A stretch of DNA of 22,448 nt, taken from assembly GCA_964627035.1 (NCBI GenBank), contig CAZVKN010000042.1, positions 1 to 22,448 on the forward strand, in the 5' to 3' direction. A program made the position numbers and the translations under genes. The notes under the pieces are model-generated. The model worked only from the letters and a program-made list of their open reading frames with translations, was not told where the DNA came from and did no database searches. Positions 7,467 through 15,611 of the stretch are shown here, piece by piece (the stretch's first letter is position 1; every line of letters begins with the position of its first letter). Source of the DNA: CAZVKN01 sp964627035 (GTDB lineage: Bacteria > Electryoneota > AABM5-125-24 > Hatepunaeales > Hatepunaeaceae).

Positions 7467-8969
7467 TTATTCTGAGTCAGCTCGATAGAATTTTATCAGC
7501 TCACTCTCTTGCCATAAAAACTTAACTATACGCTTCGTCGCTGAGGTCACTTTGAATTGATCTGCAATCCTGAACGGGGGTATTGCTGCAAGCTGATCCT
7601 TAATCCACACGAGTGGGAAGTTCCTGCGATGCTGCGGTATTCCTCTTTCCCGCAGAATGTCGCTGACTTTGCGATGACCTTTCATCCGATAAGGAATCAC
7701 CTTGTCACCCGTTTCCGCTCGTCTGATCGCAAATTTGTCCGTTCCCAGCTTGTCCAGGTCACAAATGAGCATTCCTGCCGGTGGTGGGATTGTTTCGGAT
7801 TCTGCGTCCCCCTCAGTTATAGCCAAAGTTCCGAATTCGGGAAAAGTAACCTCGTCTCCAACCGACAGCTCAACGATTTCAAAGTCGTATTCAATGCGAT
7901 AGACGTAAATATTTTTTGTGTTGCTGAACAGATTCACACCTCCCCCGAGTTCTACCGTTCCTGTGCGACCGCTATTTATCACTCTATCAGCACTCTCCAT
8001 CCGCTCCAGTGACCTGCGGTGAACGGACTGTCCCACCGCTCGGGCACACTCCTGCAACATACGTAAGCGTAACACAGTAAGATACGAACAAAATCGTTGG
8101 CAATCAAGTACAAACTCATGTTCGCATCGAAATTTAACACTGTCCTCCCATATTTCTGTCAATTGTGCATTGACAAGATCGGTCGTCATGCTCATCAGCT
8201 TTGCACTTCGGACGATACCGGAGATTGACTCGCTGCCCATATTCTTCTCAATTACAGACAGAACCTCATGCCGTATCCTGTTCCGCGGATAACTCAGATC
8301 AAGATTGCTGCTGTCGTGAATCACCGGCAGTCTTCGCCATTGGCAATATCTCTCAATCTGTTCTTTACGAAAATCCAGCAGAGGATGAATCACCGTTACA
8401 TTGTCACCCCAATCTTCCGATCTGCCTATACCGGATAAACCTTCAACACCGCTGCCTGAAAATAGTTTCATCAGGACGGTTTCCACATGGTCGTCAAGGT
8501 GATGTCCGGTGGCAATCACTGTTCTGTTTTTGAACAGTTCAGAGTTCTTAGATTTATCATGCAGAATATCCTGTTTGTCATTCCGGACTTGGTCAGGAAT
8601 CCAGTGATAGCAACAGTTTACTGGATTCTCGCCTTCGCGGGAATGACCGAAATATGAATACTTCAGAGAACTCAATTCAGCTTGTGACGTGTCAATGAGA
8701 AATCGGTACCTAAGCTCACGTGCTGCAGCGTGGACGGCAAGTTTGTTGTCTCTTGCATATTCTGACACATTCCCTGAACCGATTTTGATTGAGATACCAT
8801 TCCTATTGCAGTAGTTCGCAACCTGTTCCTGCTCCTGATCTGCCTCCGGACGGAGTTGATGATTGAAGTGGGCTGCCGTTAGTTTGAAGTTGTTATCTTG
8901 CTTCTGAAAGCGGATGAACAGATCGAGGAGTGTTATTGAATCTGCACCACCGGAGAGGGCAATAACCAC
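7467..8969 (-). CDS. tilS: tRNA(Ile)-lysidine synthase with an in-frame palindromic insert
   Basis: Ligates lysine to C34 of the AUA-reading tRNA-Ile with ATP, an essential decoding step. The PP-loop SGGADS lies at residues 6-11, the motif TGHHLDDHVETVLMKL at about 154-169, and the C-terminal TilS domain (MKGHRKVSDILRERGIPQHRR) is clear. The protein is 500 residues, longer than the usual 430 or so. Residues about 101-149 are extra, and residues 109-132 (HSREGENPVNCC...WIPDQVRNDK) are the translation of a family C palindrome. The GTG at 8969 leaves only four residues before the PP-loop. The frame stays open upstream to a TGA near 9098 with no ATG, GTG or TTG; a CTG at 9053, just after the preceding gene's stop, would restore a normal N-terminus. 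The start is therefore uncertain. Confidence 0.93.
   Translation of the reverse strand: MVIALSGGADSITLLDLFIRFQKQDNNFKLTAAHFNHQLRPEADQEQEQVANYCNRNGISIKIGSGNVSEYARDNKLAVHAAARELRYRFLIDTSQAELSSLKYSYFGHSREGENPVNCCYHWIPDQVRNDKQDILHDKSKNSELFKNRTVIATGHHLDDHVETVLMKLFSGSGVEGLSGIGRSEDWGDNVTVIHPLLDFRKEQIERYCQWRRLPVIHDSSNLDLSYPRNRIRHEVLSVIEKNMGSESISGIVRSAKLMSMTTDLVNAQLTEIWEDSVKFRCEHEFVLDCQRFCSYLTVLRLRMLQECARAVGQSVHRRSLERMESADRVINSGRTGTVELGGGVNLFSNTKNIYVYRIEYDFEIVELSVGDEVTFPEFGTLAITEGDAESETIPPPAGMLICDLDKLGTDKFAIRRAETGDKVIPYRMKGHRKVSDILRERGIPQHRRNFPLVWIKDQLAAIPPFRIADQFKVTSATKRIVKFLWQESELIKFYRADSE
8577..8647. repeat. Family C palindromic element inside the tilS coding region
   Basis: Outer stem GTCATTCC/GGAATGAC, left hairpin TCCGGAC/GTCAGGA, inner stem AATCCAGT/ACTGGATT and right hairpin TTCTCGC/GCGGGAA: the same plan as 7335-7406 with different hairpin bases. 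It is translated in frame as part of TilS, with no stop codon in the reading frame used. Confidence 0.9.
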
Positions 8970-9054
8970 ACTATTGTCTTCCCGTATGAGTTCATGTTCT
9001 CGGCAGATCGTGATGAATTGAGGAAGGAGGTCGCTGTCGGAGTTGGATTCCAGT

Positions 9055-9888
9055 TTACAGCCCGCCCTGTGTCGGGAGCGGGGACAGTCTTTTAACGTTC
9101 AGGTCACCGTGGATACTCTTGACGCCGTCAACTCCCCGAACCAGTTCCCGCACAACATGGCGGACACGCTCGGTTTCGACATTGCCTGACAACTGCACAA
9201 TACCACCCTCGACTTCTGCCTTGATGTGCAGTGTCTTTGTACGTGGATTCGAGGATAATTCAGTATATATCCGCGCCTGAATGACCAGATCTGTGATCAT
9301 CTCGTGACAATGATCATCCGGATTAAAGGGGTCGTACTCAACCGTCTTGCAGATGAGTTCAGCAGCGGTCTCAAGCTTCATTCTGCTGATATTAATTTCG
9401 AGGTCATACAGCGTCGGGTCGCTGCCGTCCGCCCCGTAGAGGAACTTTATCCAGCGAGCACGGTTGTCGTCAACGCTTTTCAGCCAGTCCTCGCTCTCGC
9501 GACGACTCATATGGTGCTCTTCCATTGCCACCTTGATGCGGTATTCGACCGGAGCGATCAGCTTAACCCGCAGGACACACGGCACCTGGGCGAGCAGGAA
9601 TTGACCCGCATTACCGTGGTACACCAGCGATCCTTCATCGGCATACTCGAGCAGCGTTGATCGGATCAGGTGTATGTACTGCCTGTGTTGAGCGGTCGTT
9701 TTACGCCATAGGCGCGGCATCCGCTTTTCGGAGATGTCGCTCCAGAATTTGGGATCGAATCCCCAATCTTTAGCGAATTTGATCAGCATCTCACGGCTGA
9801 TGACTTTACATTTCAGCTTTTTAGCGACCAGCTCAGCGAGATCACAGCCACCGCTTTTCGAACCACGCGATATGGTTATAATTGCCAT
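9055..9888 (-). CDS. Cytidylate-kinase-like P-loop protein fused to a BON domain
   Basis: Residues 1-190 match the cytidylate kinase-like family (Cytidylate_kin2). They have a P-loop-like ISRGSKSGG at 6-14, a REML helix start (32-35), HGNAGQFLL (91-99), the LID-like stretch DDNRARWIKFLYG (140-152) and DPTLYDLEIN (157-166). True cytidylate kinase activity is not established for this family. Residues about 198-266 form a BON domain (ITDLVIQARIYTEL... VQLSGNVETE ... GVDGVKSIHGDLNV), a fold linked to membrane or ligand binding. No signal peptide is present, so it is cytoplasmic. GGAG lies 8 nt before the ATG, and a strong promoter lies about 65 nt further up. It runs straight into tilS, so the two may be co-transcribed. 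Confidence 0.85.
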   Translation of the reverse strand: MAIITISRGSKSGGCDLAELVAKKLKCKVISREMLIKFAKDWGFDPKFWSDISEKRMPRLWRKTTAQHRQYIHLIRSTLLEYADEGSLVYHGNAGQFLLAQVPCVLRVKLIAPVEYRIKVAMEEHHMSRRESEDWLKSVDDNRARWIKFLYGADGSDPTLYDLEINISRMKLETAAELICKTVEYDPFNPDDHCHEMITDLVIQARIYTELSSNPRTKTLHIKAEVEGGIVQLSGNVETERVRHVVRELVRGVDGVKSIHGDLNVKRLSPLPTQGGL

Positions 9889-9959
9889 TTAGAGACTCCA
9901 TCTTGCATACTACAACATGCAGAATAAAATGTTACCGGATAATTTCCCCCTCGTTTAAC

Positions 9960-9988
9960 ACTATAGCAACCACAGAGGTAATAGTCAA
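9960..9988 (-). promoter_or_regulatory. Sigma70-type promoter of the kinase/BON gene
   Basis: Reading on the minus strand, TTGACT (9983-9988) and TATAGT (9960-9965) are separated by exactly 17 bp. This predicts a start near 9953 and a leader of about 65 nt before the ATG at 9888. It may also drive tilS and the genes beyond. Confidence 0.65.
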
Positions 9989-10087
9989 GTAGTAAATGAA
10001 AGATTAGGGCTTGACACACCTCCTGCATCCATAAACCGCAGTTGTCAATAAAGTCGTGTATGATATTCTTTAATTCCCTCACAGGAT

Positions 10088-10120
10088 ATCTGTTCAATCT
10101 GGTTAATCCGTTGTGAATCC
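10088..10120. repeat. AATCTG-type short-period repeat
   Basis: ATCTGTTCAATCTGGTTAATC contains two or three loosely repeated ATCTG/AATC units. Similar runs occur at 15881-15907 and, inverted, at 22102-22130. It falls just downstream of the acetyltransferase gene. Confidence 0.35.
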
Positions 10121-10156
10121 CTATTCCATTGAATCTCCGGCAATTCTGAACCATAC

Positions 10157-11341
10157 CTATGTAAACGGCTTGTCGCAGTCGCAGTAGTCGAGTTTAATGT
10201 CATAGCCGTGTCTGTCCCAAACGCCGCCTTTCTTGCCCCAGACCATATAGGTTCGCTCGCATATATCAGTGAGCCTGTTTAGCAACGGTTTGGCTGCGAT
10301 ATATTCCATAAAGTCAAATGATCCTTCAATGACATTGGCGTTTTCAGCGATGGCAAGCCTGATAGCCTGCCACAGGATTACCGATTCATATTTCGCATGA
10401 ACCGTCCGGTAGTCAAGGATTTTCAGGGTCGTATAGCCGGATTCGGTGCAGATTGAATATACTGCATACCCAACCGATTTATGGTCGCTCTTTGTTTCAA
10501 ATTGAAAAGCGAGGTATTCAAATCGTTCGCGTTCTCTGGCAAAATAGTACTCCTCAATATACCTGCTGTCTTCAGCTATCCATGGACAGTTGAGCATCCA
10601 GTTGATGATTTCTTCATTGCGGTGTAGACCTATCCGACCGCTCGCATTACTTTCGGCTTGAATGTCGATTAGCGGCTTGATCTCATTAACCTGAACAATA
10701 TCTATATTTTTGATGATGCCGCATCCATCCGGTGTGATTCTTTTCTTAAGTATAAGTAGAATAAGTTTATCCACCGTATGCTGAAAGAATTTACTCAGGA
10801 GAGACTGCAGCACTTTCAACGGTTTGGATGAAACGGTGCGAAACAGCTTTTTAACAAGTGTTGTAAACGGGGTTAGCCGTCCGATGCGAATCCGCAGATA
10901 TTTAAGCGGTGGCAGCGGTCTGAATCTTGTGTCTTTTCGATAATATCTGATAGAATGTCCGCTAATGCCCGTTCCAATTGAGTCCACTCCACTTTGTTGA
11001 ATTGTGCTGTTGAGGTAAGAAGCAGCGGTTTGACCGTTGAAAAGTTTTCTGCCGCGATATTCAGGGTCAATATAGAAGGTTGTCGGAGCATGTACTTTGT
11101 ATGTTTGGTTCCCTGATTTTGCCCGGCATGGAAGGAAACCCCTGTAGCCGATGCATCTGTCCTCGTAAAACACCAGCAGTAAACCTACATCGTCAGAATC
11201 TGCAGCAGGATTTTTCGTCTGTGCGAGTGCCCGTTCTGGGGATATGGGCATAAACGGGAATCTCTCCTTATCCTCCTTTGCAGTGAGCGTAAATTGATAC
11301 AGTTCTCCGACCGGTATGCTTTGAGTATGGTACTCGCTCAT
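10157..11341 (-). CDS. GNAT-type acetyltransferase-like protein, probably two GNAT folds
   Basis: A 394-residue protein without signal peptide. The N-terminal part (about 1-145) has the GNAT pattern: a beta strand pair (GLLLVFYEDRCIGYRGF), then TTFYIDPEYRGRKLF, where YRGRKL matches the acetyl-CoA pyrophosphate-binding turn. A basic helical linker follows (about 150-205). A second half (about 240-370) with LAFQFETKSDHKSVGYAVY and LDYRTVHAKYESVILWQAI looks like a second, degenerate GNAT fold. Such two-domain proteins often sit in surface polysaccharide regions, which agrees with the divergent flippase gene at 11940, but the substrate is unknown. The ATG at 11341 has only a weak AAGAG upstream. 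Its end lies 268 bp from the next gene. Confidence 0.65.
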   Translation of the reverse strand: MSEYHTQSIPVGELYQFTLTAKEDKERFPFMPISPERALAQTKNPAADSDDVGLLLVFYEDRCIGYRGFLPCRAKSGNQTYKVHAPTTFYIDPEYRGRKLFNGQTAASYLNSTIQQSGVDSIGTGISGHSIRYYRKDTRFRPLPPLKYLRIRIGRLTPFTTLVKKLFRTVSSKPLKVLQSLLSKFFQHTVDKLILLILKKRITPDGCGIIKNIDIVQVNEIKPLIDIQAESNASGRIGLHRNEEIINWMLNCPWIAEDSRYIEEYYFARERERFEYLAFQFETKSDHKSVGYAVYSICTESGYTTLKILDYRTVHAKYESVILWQAIRLAIAENANVIEGSFDFMEYIAAKPLLNRLTDICERTYMVWGKKGGVWDRHGYDIKLDYCDCDKPFT

Positions 11342-11524
11342 TCAGACTCTTTGGTGTGTTATTCCTGTCAAAGTAATAATCCGGTTTGCTCCCTTTTAAT
11401 CTCCCCGGTGTTCGGAGAAGCTAGGCTACAATAAAACGGTTCCTCACTGTTTCGTTTGGGTGGGAGCCGCATCATAGATTCATATTCATCATTTTCGTGA
11501 TACTATCTGTCCGAAAATGGGACA

Positions 11525-11585
11525 GTTCAGAGTTCACGTTTTAACGTGTTTTCTTAACGCACAGGCTGAAGCCTGAACTCTGAAC
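11525..11585. repeat. Intact family A palindromic element (outer stem plus two hairpins)
   Basis: A perfect 12-bp outer stem, GTTCAGAGTTCA with TGAACTCTGAAC, encloses two hairpins: CACGTTTTAACGTG (11535-11548) and CAGGCTGAAGCCTG (11562-11575). It is the best-preserved copy in the window and the reference for the copies at 1881 and 22165. Confidence 0.85.
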
Positions 11586-11788
11586 AATATCCATAATAGC
11601 GAAGAACCAATAAAACTCTCATGTTCAACCATGGCGTGCTAATGCCATGACACTCCAAATATATCATAGATGAATGACAAATCCAATATCGGTTTTTTAA
11701 TCCAGCGACATAATTTCCGATGTCTTCCTTGAATTCAGTAGATAAAGCTGTTAATCTAAAAGATTGTTTACAAAACAGACATTAGCTG

Positions 11789-11860
11789 ATATGTTGTGGT
11801 TGTCTTCAACCGCAACTACGTCGGGTTTGAGACAAACCCGACTACATTACAATAACATAT
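11789..11860. repeat. Intact family B palindromic element
   Basis: Outer stem ATATGTT/AACATAT encloses two hairpins, GGTTG-tctt-CAACC and GTCGGGTTT-gagac-AAACCCGAC. The second hairpin is the sequence also found at 7263-7294. The layout is the same as in family A although the sequence is unrelated. Confidence 0.75.
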
Positions 11861-11939
11861 TGTTATTAATTCAAATACCGGTTAATATCAACAATTGTCT
11901 GACACCACAATATCATCATTACGCGGATGAATCGGAAAT

Positions 11940-13286
11940 TTGCATAGAGAGTTCACACCAAAGCCTGAAGAAGGCTCGATTAGCGGAAAGTTAGCTTCTG
12001 CATTCGGCGGTCAGATCGGAGTATTCCTGTTTGGATTTTTGGCTCAAGCAATTCTGGCACAAAGTCTTGGCGCTGAAGGCAAAGGGGCTTTTTCGCTGGT
12101 AATCTTGATTGTAGTTCTAATCCATCAATTTGTCCACGGCAGCTTCAGCGGTGCTAATTCTCATTTCACAGGCAGATACCCCCACTCCGGTCCGGGCATC
12201 GTCGGCAACAGTCTGTTCATCGCTATCCTAAGCGGATCAATTGTAACGCTGTTGTTCAGACATAATGCAGGATGGATTCTGTCGCGGGCTTATCCTGAAG
12301 TTGATGTATCACTCGTTAAAGTGACACTGCTGTCTCTGACTGCGCTGTTGCTGCTCGAATACAGCATCGGTATTGTCAGAGGTCAGGATCGGATTGCCCG
12401 GTTCAGTTTTACACTCGCATTGCGTGAATTTCTGTTTGTTGCCGGACTGTCAGTTTTACTCCTCTTCGACCTGCTTTCAGTTGCCTCTGCTCTGACATTA
12501 TGGGTCGCAATAGCCACTGTTGTCGCACTGTTCGCTTTTTGGTCAGCTTTCTCCGGGATGCAGTTCAGACTAAAGTTGGATTATCCGCTCTTTGCTTCAA
12601 TGGCAAAATATGCAGTTCAGGCTCACTCAGCCAATCTGTCCAGTTTTCTGAGAATGCGGTTGGACATGTTCATCCTGGCACTATATCTCGATATGAAGAC
12701 GATTGGATATTACTCGATAACCTTTGCGATCATTCAGTTTTTAACATATCTCCCTCGTTCAGTCAGTCAGGTATTAGGTCCTCATATCTCGTGGCGGCAG
12801 GACAGCGCGGGTGACCGAGTCACTCCGATTTTGTGTAGAGTCACCTTCTTTATTTCGTTCATCTGTGGATTGGGGTTGATTGCATTGGGCTATCCGATGA
12901 TTATGATTGTTTTCGGGAGTGAATTTCTCCCGGCATATCTGCCATTAGTGTTTATGGTACCCGGTGCGGTTGTGCATACATTGGCGACATCGCTTGCGGG
13001 CGATCTCGCCGGACGGGGGAAGCCTCAATATGCTATGAAAATATCGGTTGTTATGTTGATACTAAACGTTGCTATGAATTTTACTCTGATACCGCCGTTC
13101 GGTATGATTGGAGCTGCGCTATCTGCTTCGGTTACTCAAGCTATCGCTGGATTACTGTTTTTGTGGGCGTTCAGGAAAGAGTCTAAAGTGTCGCTGTTGA
13201 AAACTGTGATAATTCAACGGGAGGATGTGAAGATGTTGGTGAGACTTATTAAAACAAAGAGAGATTCTTCACTGCGTTCAGAATGA
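11940..13286 (+). CDS. Oligosaccharide flippase, Wzx/MATE-like (polysaccharide biosynthesis protein)
   Basis: Very hydrophobic protein of 448 residues with about 12 membrane segments, matching the usual length of Wzx/RfbX-type exporters that flip lipid-linked sugars across the inner membrane. The first helix region (FGGQIGVFLFGFLAQAILAQSLGAEGKGAFSL, given here as the family's usual opening around residues 23-54) and the central RMRLDMFILALYLDMKTIGYY pattern near 240 are typical. The late section PPFGMIGAALSASVTQAIAG is also characteristic. The only start that gives the complete first helix is the TTG at 11940; a stop lies four codons upstream and no good Shine-Dalgarno is seen. No glycosyltransferases flank it, so it is either an orphan or acts with genes elsewhere; the divergent acetyltransferase is a candidate partner. 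Confidence 0.85.
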   Translation: MHREFTPKPEEGSISGKLASAFGGQIGVFLFGFLAQAILAQSLGAEGKGAFSLVILIVVLIHQFVHGSFSGANSHFTGRYPHSGPGIVGNSLFIAILSGSIVTLLFRHNAGWILSRAYPEVDVSLVKVTLLSLTALLLLEYSIGIVRGQDRIARFSFTLALREFLFVAGLSVLLLFDLLSVASALTLWVAIATVVALFAFWSAFSGMQFRLKLDYPLFASMAKYAVQAHSANLSSFLRMRLDMFILALYLDMKTIGYYSITFAIIQFLTYLPRSVSQVLGPHISWRQDSAGDRVTPILCRVTFFISFICGLGLIALGYPMIMIVFGSEFLPAYLPLVFMVPGAVVHTLATSLAGDLAGRGKPQYAMKISVVMLILNVAMNFTLIPPFGMIGAALSASVTQAIAGLLFLWAFRKESKVSLLKTVIIQREDVKMLVRLIKTKRDSSLRSE

Positions 13287-13432
13287 CATGATCCACATTT
13301 ACTCTTTCCTACATTACTATTTTGGATTTACGGAAATTTTTCCGAGTTAAGGCAGACTATTGATTTTGTGGTATTGTCAAGACTTGCATTCTGCAAAATA
13401 AATCACTATGGTGAAAAGAGGATGCTTGAGAT

Positions 13433-15340
13433 TTGAATGTTTGTGTAAGGATCTTCTTCGTGAATAGCAACAAAATTAACCCGTTAACAACTCAGCACCC
13501 CGTCAGTGGTACGTCCAGAGGTTGGGTGTGCTCTGTTTTGGCCGGTTTTGCACTTAGTGCTATCCTGTCATTCTTTTCAATTACTGCTTTACACGCCCAA
13601 ACCGAAGTATCCGGCGAAGTGTCCGGCGAGTGGACCGCGGAAGACAGTCCGTATATCGTGGTGGACTCGACTTGGGTGCCGGAAGATGAACGATTGACTA
13701 TCGAACCGGGAGTTGAGGTTGTATTCGATGGTTGTGGACTGTACGTGGCTGGAATGCTCGTTGCCGAAGGAACAGAAAATGATTCAATTCGCTTTATTCA
13801 AGGAGAAGATGAAGTAGGGGGAAGGCGGATTCTGGTGAGTGGGGAAGAAGCTGAGATTGTCATGAGCTATTGTTTTCATGATGGTGGACTTGGAACCGGT
13901 CTGAAGATGGACAGTGATGCAACGGCGGAAGTTAATTACTCTCGAATTATCGGTCAAGCAGCAGCTATTACTGTTGGTACAGGGGCATACTGTGACACAT
14001 ATAGCACTTCAATCATTAAAACAGAAAGCGGATTGTGGGGGGCAGTTCTTGTTTCAAATGGCTCTTTCAGGGGGATCGAATGTGAAATCTACGGAGCGCT
14101 TAATGAAGAGAATGAATTTGTACGTTCGACCTACGTCGGGATGGGTGGTAGGTTGACTTTAGAGCGCACATCAACATACGGTTATATGGATAATGGTGAT
14201 GGTAGTTTGGTTAGATTCATTGACTGTGACATGACTAGCTGTAGTATTGGTGGTCGTGCGGAGGTGAGAAACTGTACAATAGAAGGTCATTTTGGTGGTG
14301 GATATTGTCATGATATTCAGGTGATAGATAATGAGATTGGTGGTTACATAAGTTTTTGGGGTCTTCTTTCTGGTACTTTTATACGAAACAACGTTGAAGG
14401 TGACTTCATCGGTAGAAGTATATATCGAAATCAAGACACTATTCGAATATTCAATAGTAAAATCGGGGGAACCCTTGAATGCATTGGTCATGGTGGCTTT
14501 TTTATTGATAGCTGCGTGATTGGTCAGAATGTAATTACGGTAGAAGATATAGCTCGTCTAGAGATGAGTAGATGCGAGATCGGGGGATACATTGATCATG
14601 GAGCACGACGTACAATTGCTTTAGAGAATAATACTATTTACTCCCATAACATTGATGGAGCTGAGCATAACATTGCATTGAAGATGGACAACGTCAGTAA
14701 CCAGCGTAACATAGTATTGAAGAACAATATTATCTACCTACCGGACTGTGACGATGAAACCTCTCTTATGAAGATTCCAGAGTTTAACCGTGTTCCAAAC
14801 TACATTAACTATAACTGTTTTTATGGAATGGATAGATTGATTTATGATCCTGAAGATTTCTGGGAAGATCAATTTGAACTTGACGAGACTAACATTTATA
14901 GTAACCCGTTGTTTGTATCAATAGATACGCTAAACCTTAACCTGGCAGAGGATAGTCCCTGCATTGATGCTGGAGATCCGGACAGCCCCCGTGATCCGGA
15001 CGGGACAATAGCAGATATGGGAGCCTACTGCTATGATCATGACAATCAAATCGGATTCCTTGATCCAGCTTTCGACCCTTTCAATATTAACCTGAAGATG
15101 TATCCTAACCCAGTTAATTCAGCACTTAATGTTCAATACACACTCCACCGGATTGACTATACGATCTTAGAGGTATTTGATTCTACCGGTAGAAAGATTA
15201 TTGTTCAGAGTAACGGTTACCATTCACCTGGTAATTACAATCACACTCTTGAAGTATATGGTCTTTCTGCAGGAACTTACTTTGTCCGTATGGCTACTCA
15301 AAATGGAGTCTTTCAGAATAAATTTATATTGGTTAAATAA
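13433..15340 (+). CDS. Secreted beta-helix protein with type IX secretion sorting domain
   Basis: Exported by Sec, then probably across the outer membrane by the type IX system. Numbering is from a TTG at 13433 (AGAGGA 10 nt upstream); the GTG at 13460, with AAGGA 8 nt upstream, is equally good and would trim nine residues. Hydrophobic signal segment about 31-50, cleavage likely after A55 (LHA-Q). Residues about 56-90 (DSPYIVVDSTWVP, LTIEPGVEVVF) are the standard cap of right-handed beta-helix proteins, and Gly/Asn/Ile-rich turns run to about 490. DSPCIDAGDP...GTIADMGAY just before the tail is the choice-of-anchor-Q pattern. Residues 554-635 are the sorting domain: YPNPVNSALNVQYTL, DSTGRKI, LSAGTYFVRM and a final KFILVK. 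Function of the helix (adhesion, glycan binding or lyase) is unknown. Confidence 0.88.
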   Translation: MNVCVRIFFVNSNKINPLTTQHPVSGTSRGWVCSVLAGFALSAILSFFSITALHAQTEVSGEVSGEWTAEDSPYIVVDSTWVPEDERLTIEPGVEVVFDGCGLYVAGMLVAEGTENDSIRFIQGEDEVGGRRILVSGEEAEIVMSYCFHDGGLGTGLKMDSDATAEVNYSRIIGQAAAITVGTGAYCDTYSTSIIKTESGLWGAVLVSNGSFRGIECEIYGALNEENEFVRSTYVGMGGRLTLERTSTYGYMDNGDGSLVRFIDCDMTSCSIGGRAEVRNCTIEGHFGGGYCHDIQVIDNEIGGYISFWGLLSGTFIRNNVEGDFIGRSIYRNQDTIRIFNSKIGGTLECIGHGGFFIDSCVIGQNVITVEDIARLEMSRCEIGGYIDHGARRTIALENNTIYSHNIDGAEHNIALKMDNVSNQRNIVLKNNIIYLPDCDDETSLMKIPEFNRVPNYINYNCFYGMDRLIYDPEDFWEDQFELDETNIYSNPLFVSIDTLNLNLAEDSPCIDAGDPDSPRDPDGTIADMGAYCYDHDNQIGFLDPAFDPFNINLKMYPNPVNSALNVQYTLHRIDYTILEVFDSTGRKIIVQSNGYHSPGNYNHTLEVYGLSAGTYFVRMATQNGVFQNKFILVK

Positions 15341-15413
15341 GTTATTTTTTGGGAAGTACCAGTTTATATTTTGGTGATTGCTTAAGTTCTTGCACTAAAT
15401 TATATTTAGTGTT

Positions 15414-15611
15414 ATGGACTTATATACTTATGAACACTTAACAAGGACTGAAACTTCAGCCCGTAAGTACCTTGTTGCAAAATGCTGGTCAAAACGCATC
15501 AGGTTTTGTCCACGATGTGGACATAGAAAATACTATAACCTTGCTTCAGGCTATAGGCGTTGCCAGCGATGTCAATATGCTTATCACGACTTCACCGGTC
15601 GCTGGTTATGA
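15414..15611 (+). pseudogene. Truncated IS1595-type transposase (zinc-ribbon end only)
   Basis: Sixty-five residues match the start of IS1595-family transposases. The zinc ribbon is C32, C35, C50 and C53 (FCPRCGHRKYY ... YRRCQRCQY), followed by YHDFTGRW, after which full-length proteins (about 300 residues) continue into a DDE catalytic domain. Here the frame stops at once (TGA at 15609), and the following DNA codes a type IX sorting tail in another frame. The catalytic part and the right end of the element are lost, so this is a dead remnant. No inverted-repeat end could be identified upstream. Confidence 0.8.

Larger units (their letters stand above)
11342..11939. other. 598-bp divergent intergenic region rich in palindromes
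   Basis: Lies between the minus-strand acetyltransferase and the plus-strand flippase. It holds a family A element (11525-11585), a family B element (11789-11860), a small hairpin CATGGC/GCCATG (11630-11649) and a hairpin CTCCCCG-gtgtt-CGGAG near 11402. The 10-mer CTAGGCTACA near 11423 recurs inverted near 2038. Open frames here are repeat translations; I see no gene and no convincing promoter. Confidence 0.7.

Noticed and set aside
9876..10154. Open frame of 92 codons on the minus strand between the acetyltransferase and kinase/BON genes
   Set aside because: No recognisable domain or proper ribosome site; it spans the strong promoter at 9960-9988 and an AATCTG repeat, and overlaps the next start.
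11764..11994. Open frame of 76 codons on the plus strand upstream of the flippase
   Set aside because: Consists of the translated family B repeat and intergenic DNA, and overlaps the flippase start in another frame.
13375..13410. Promoter for the beta-helix gene (TTGTCA or TTGCAT with TATGGT)
   Set aside because: Matches to the -10 and -35 consensus are weak and several registers compete.
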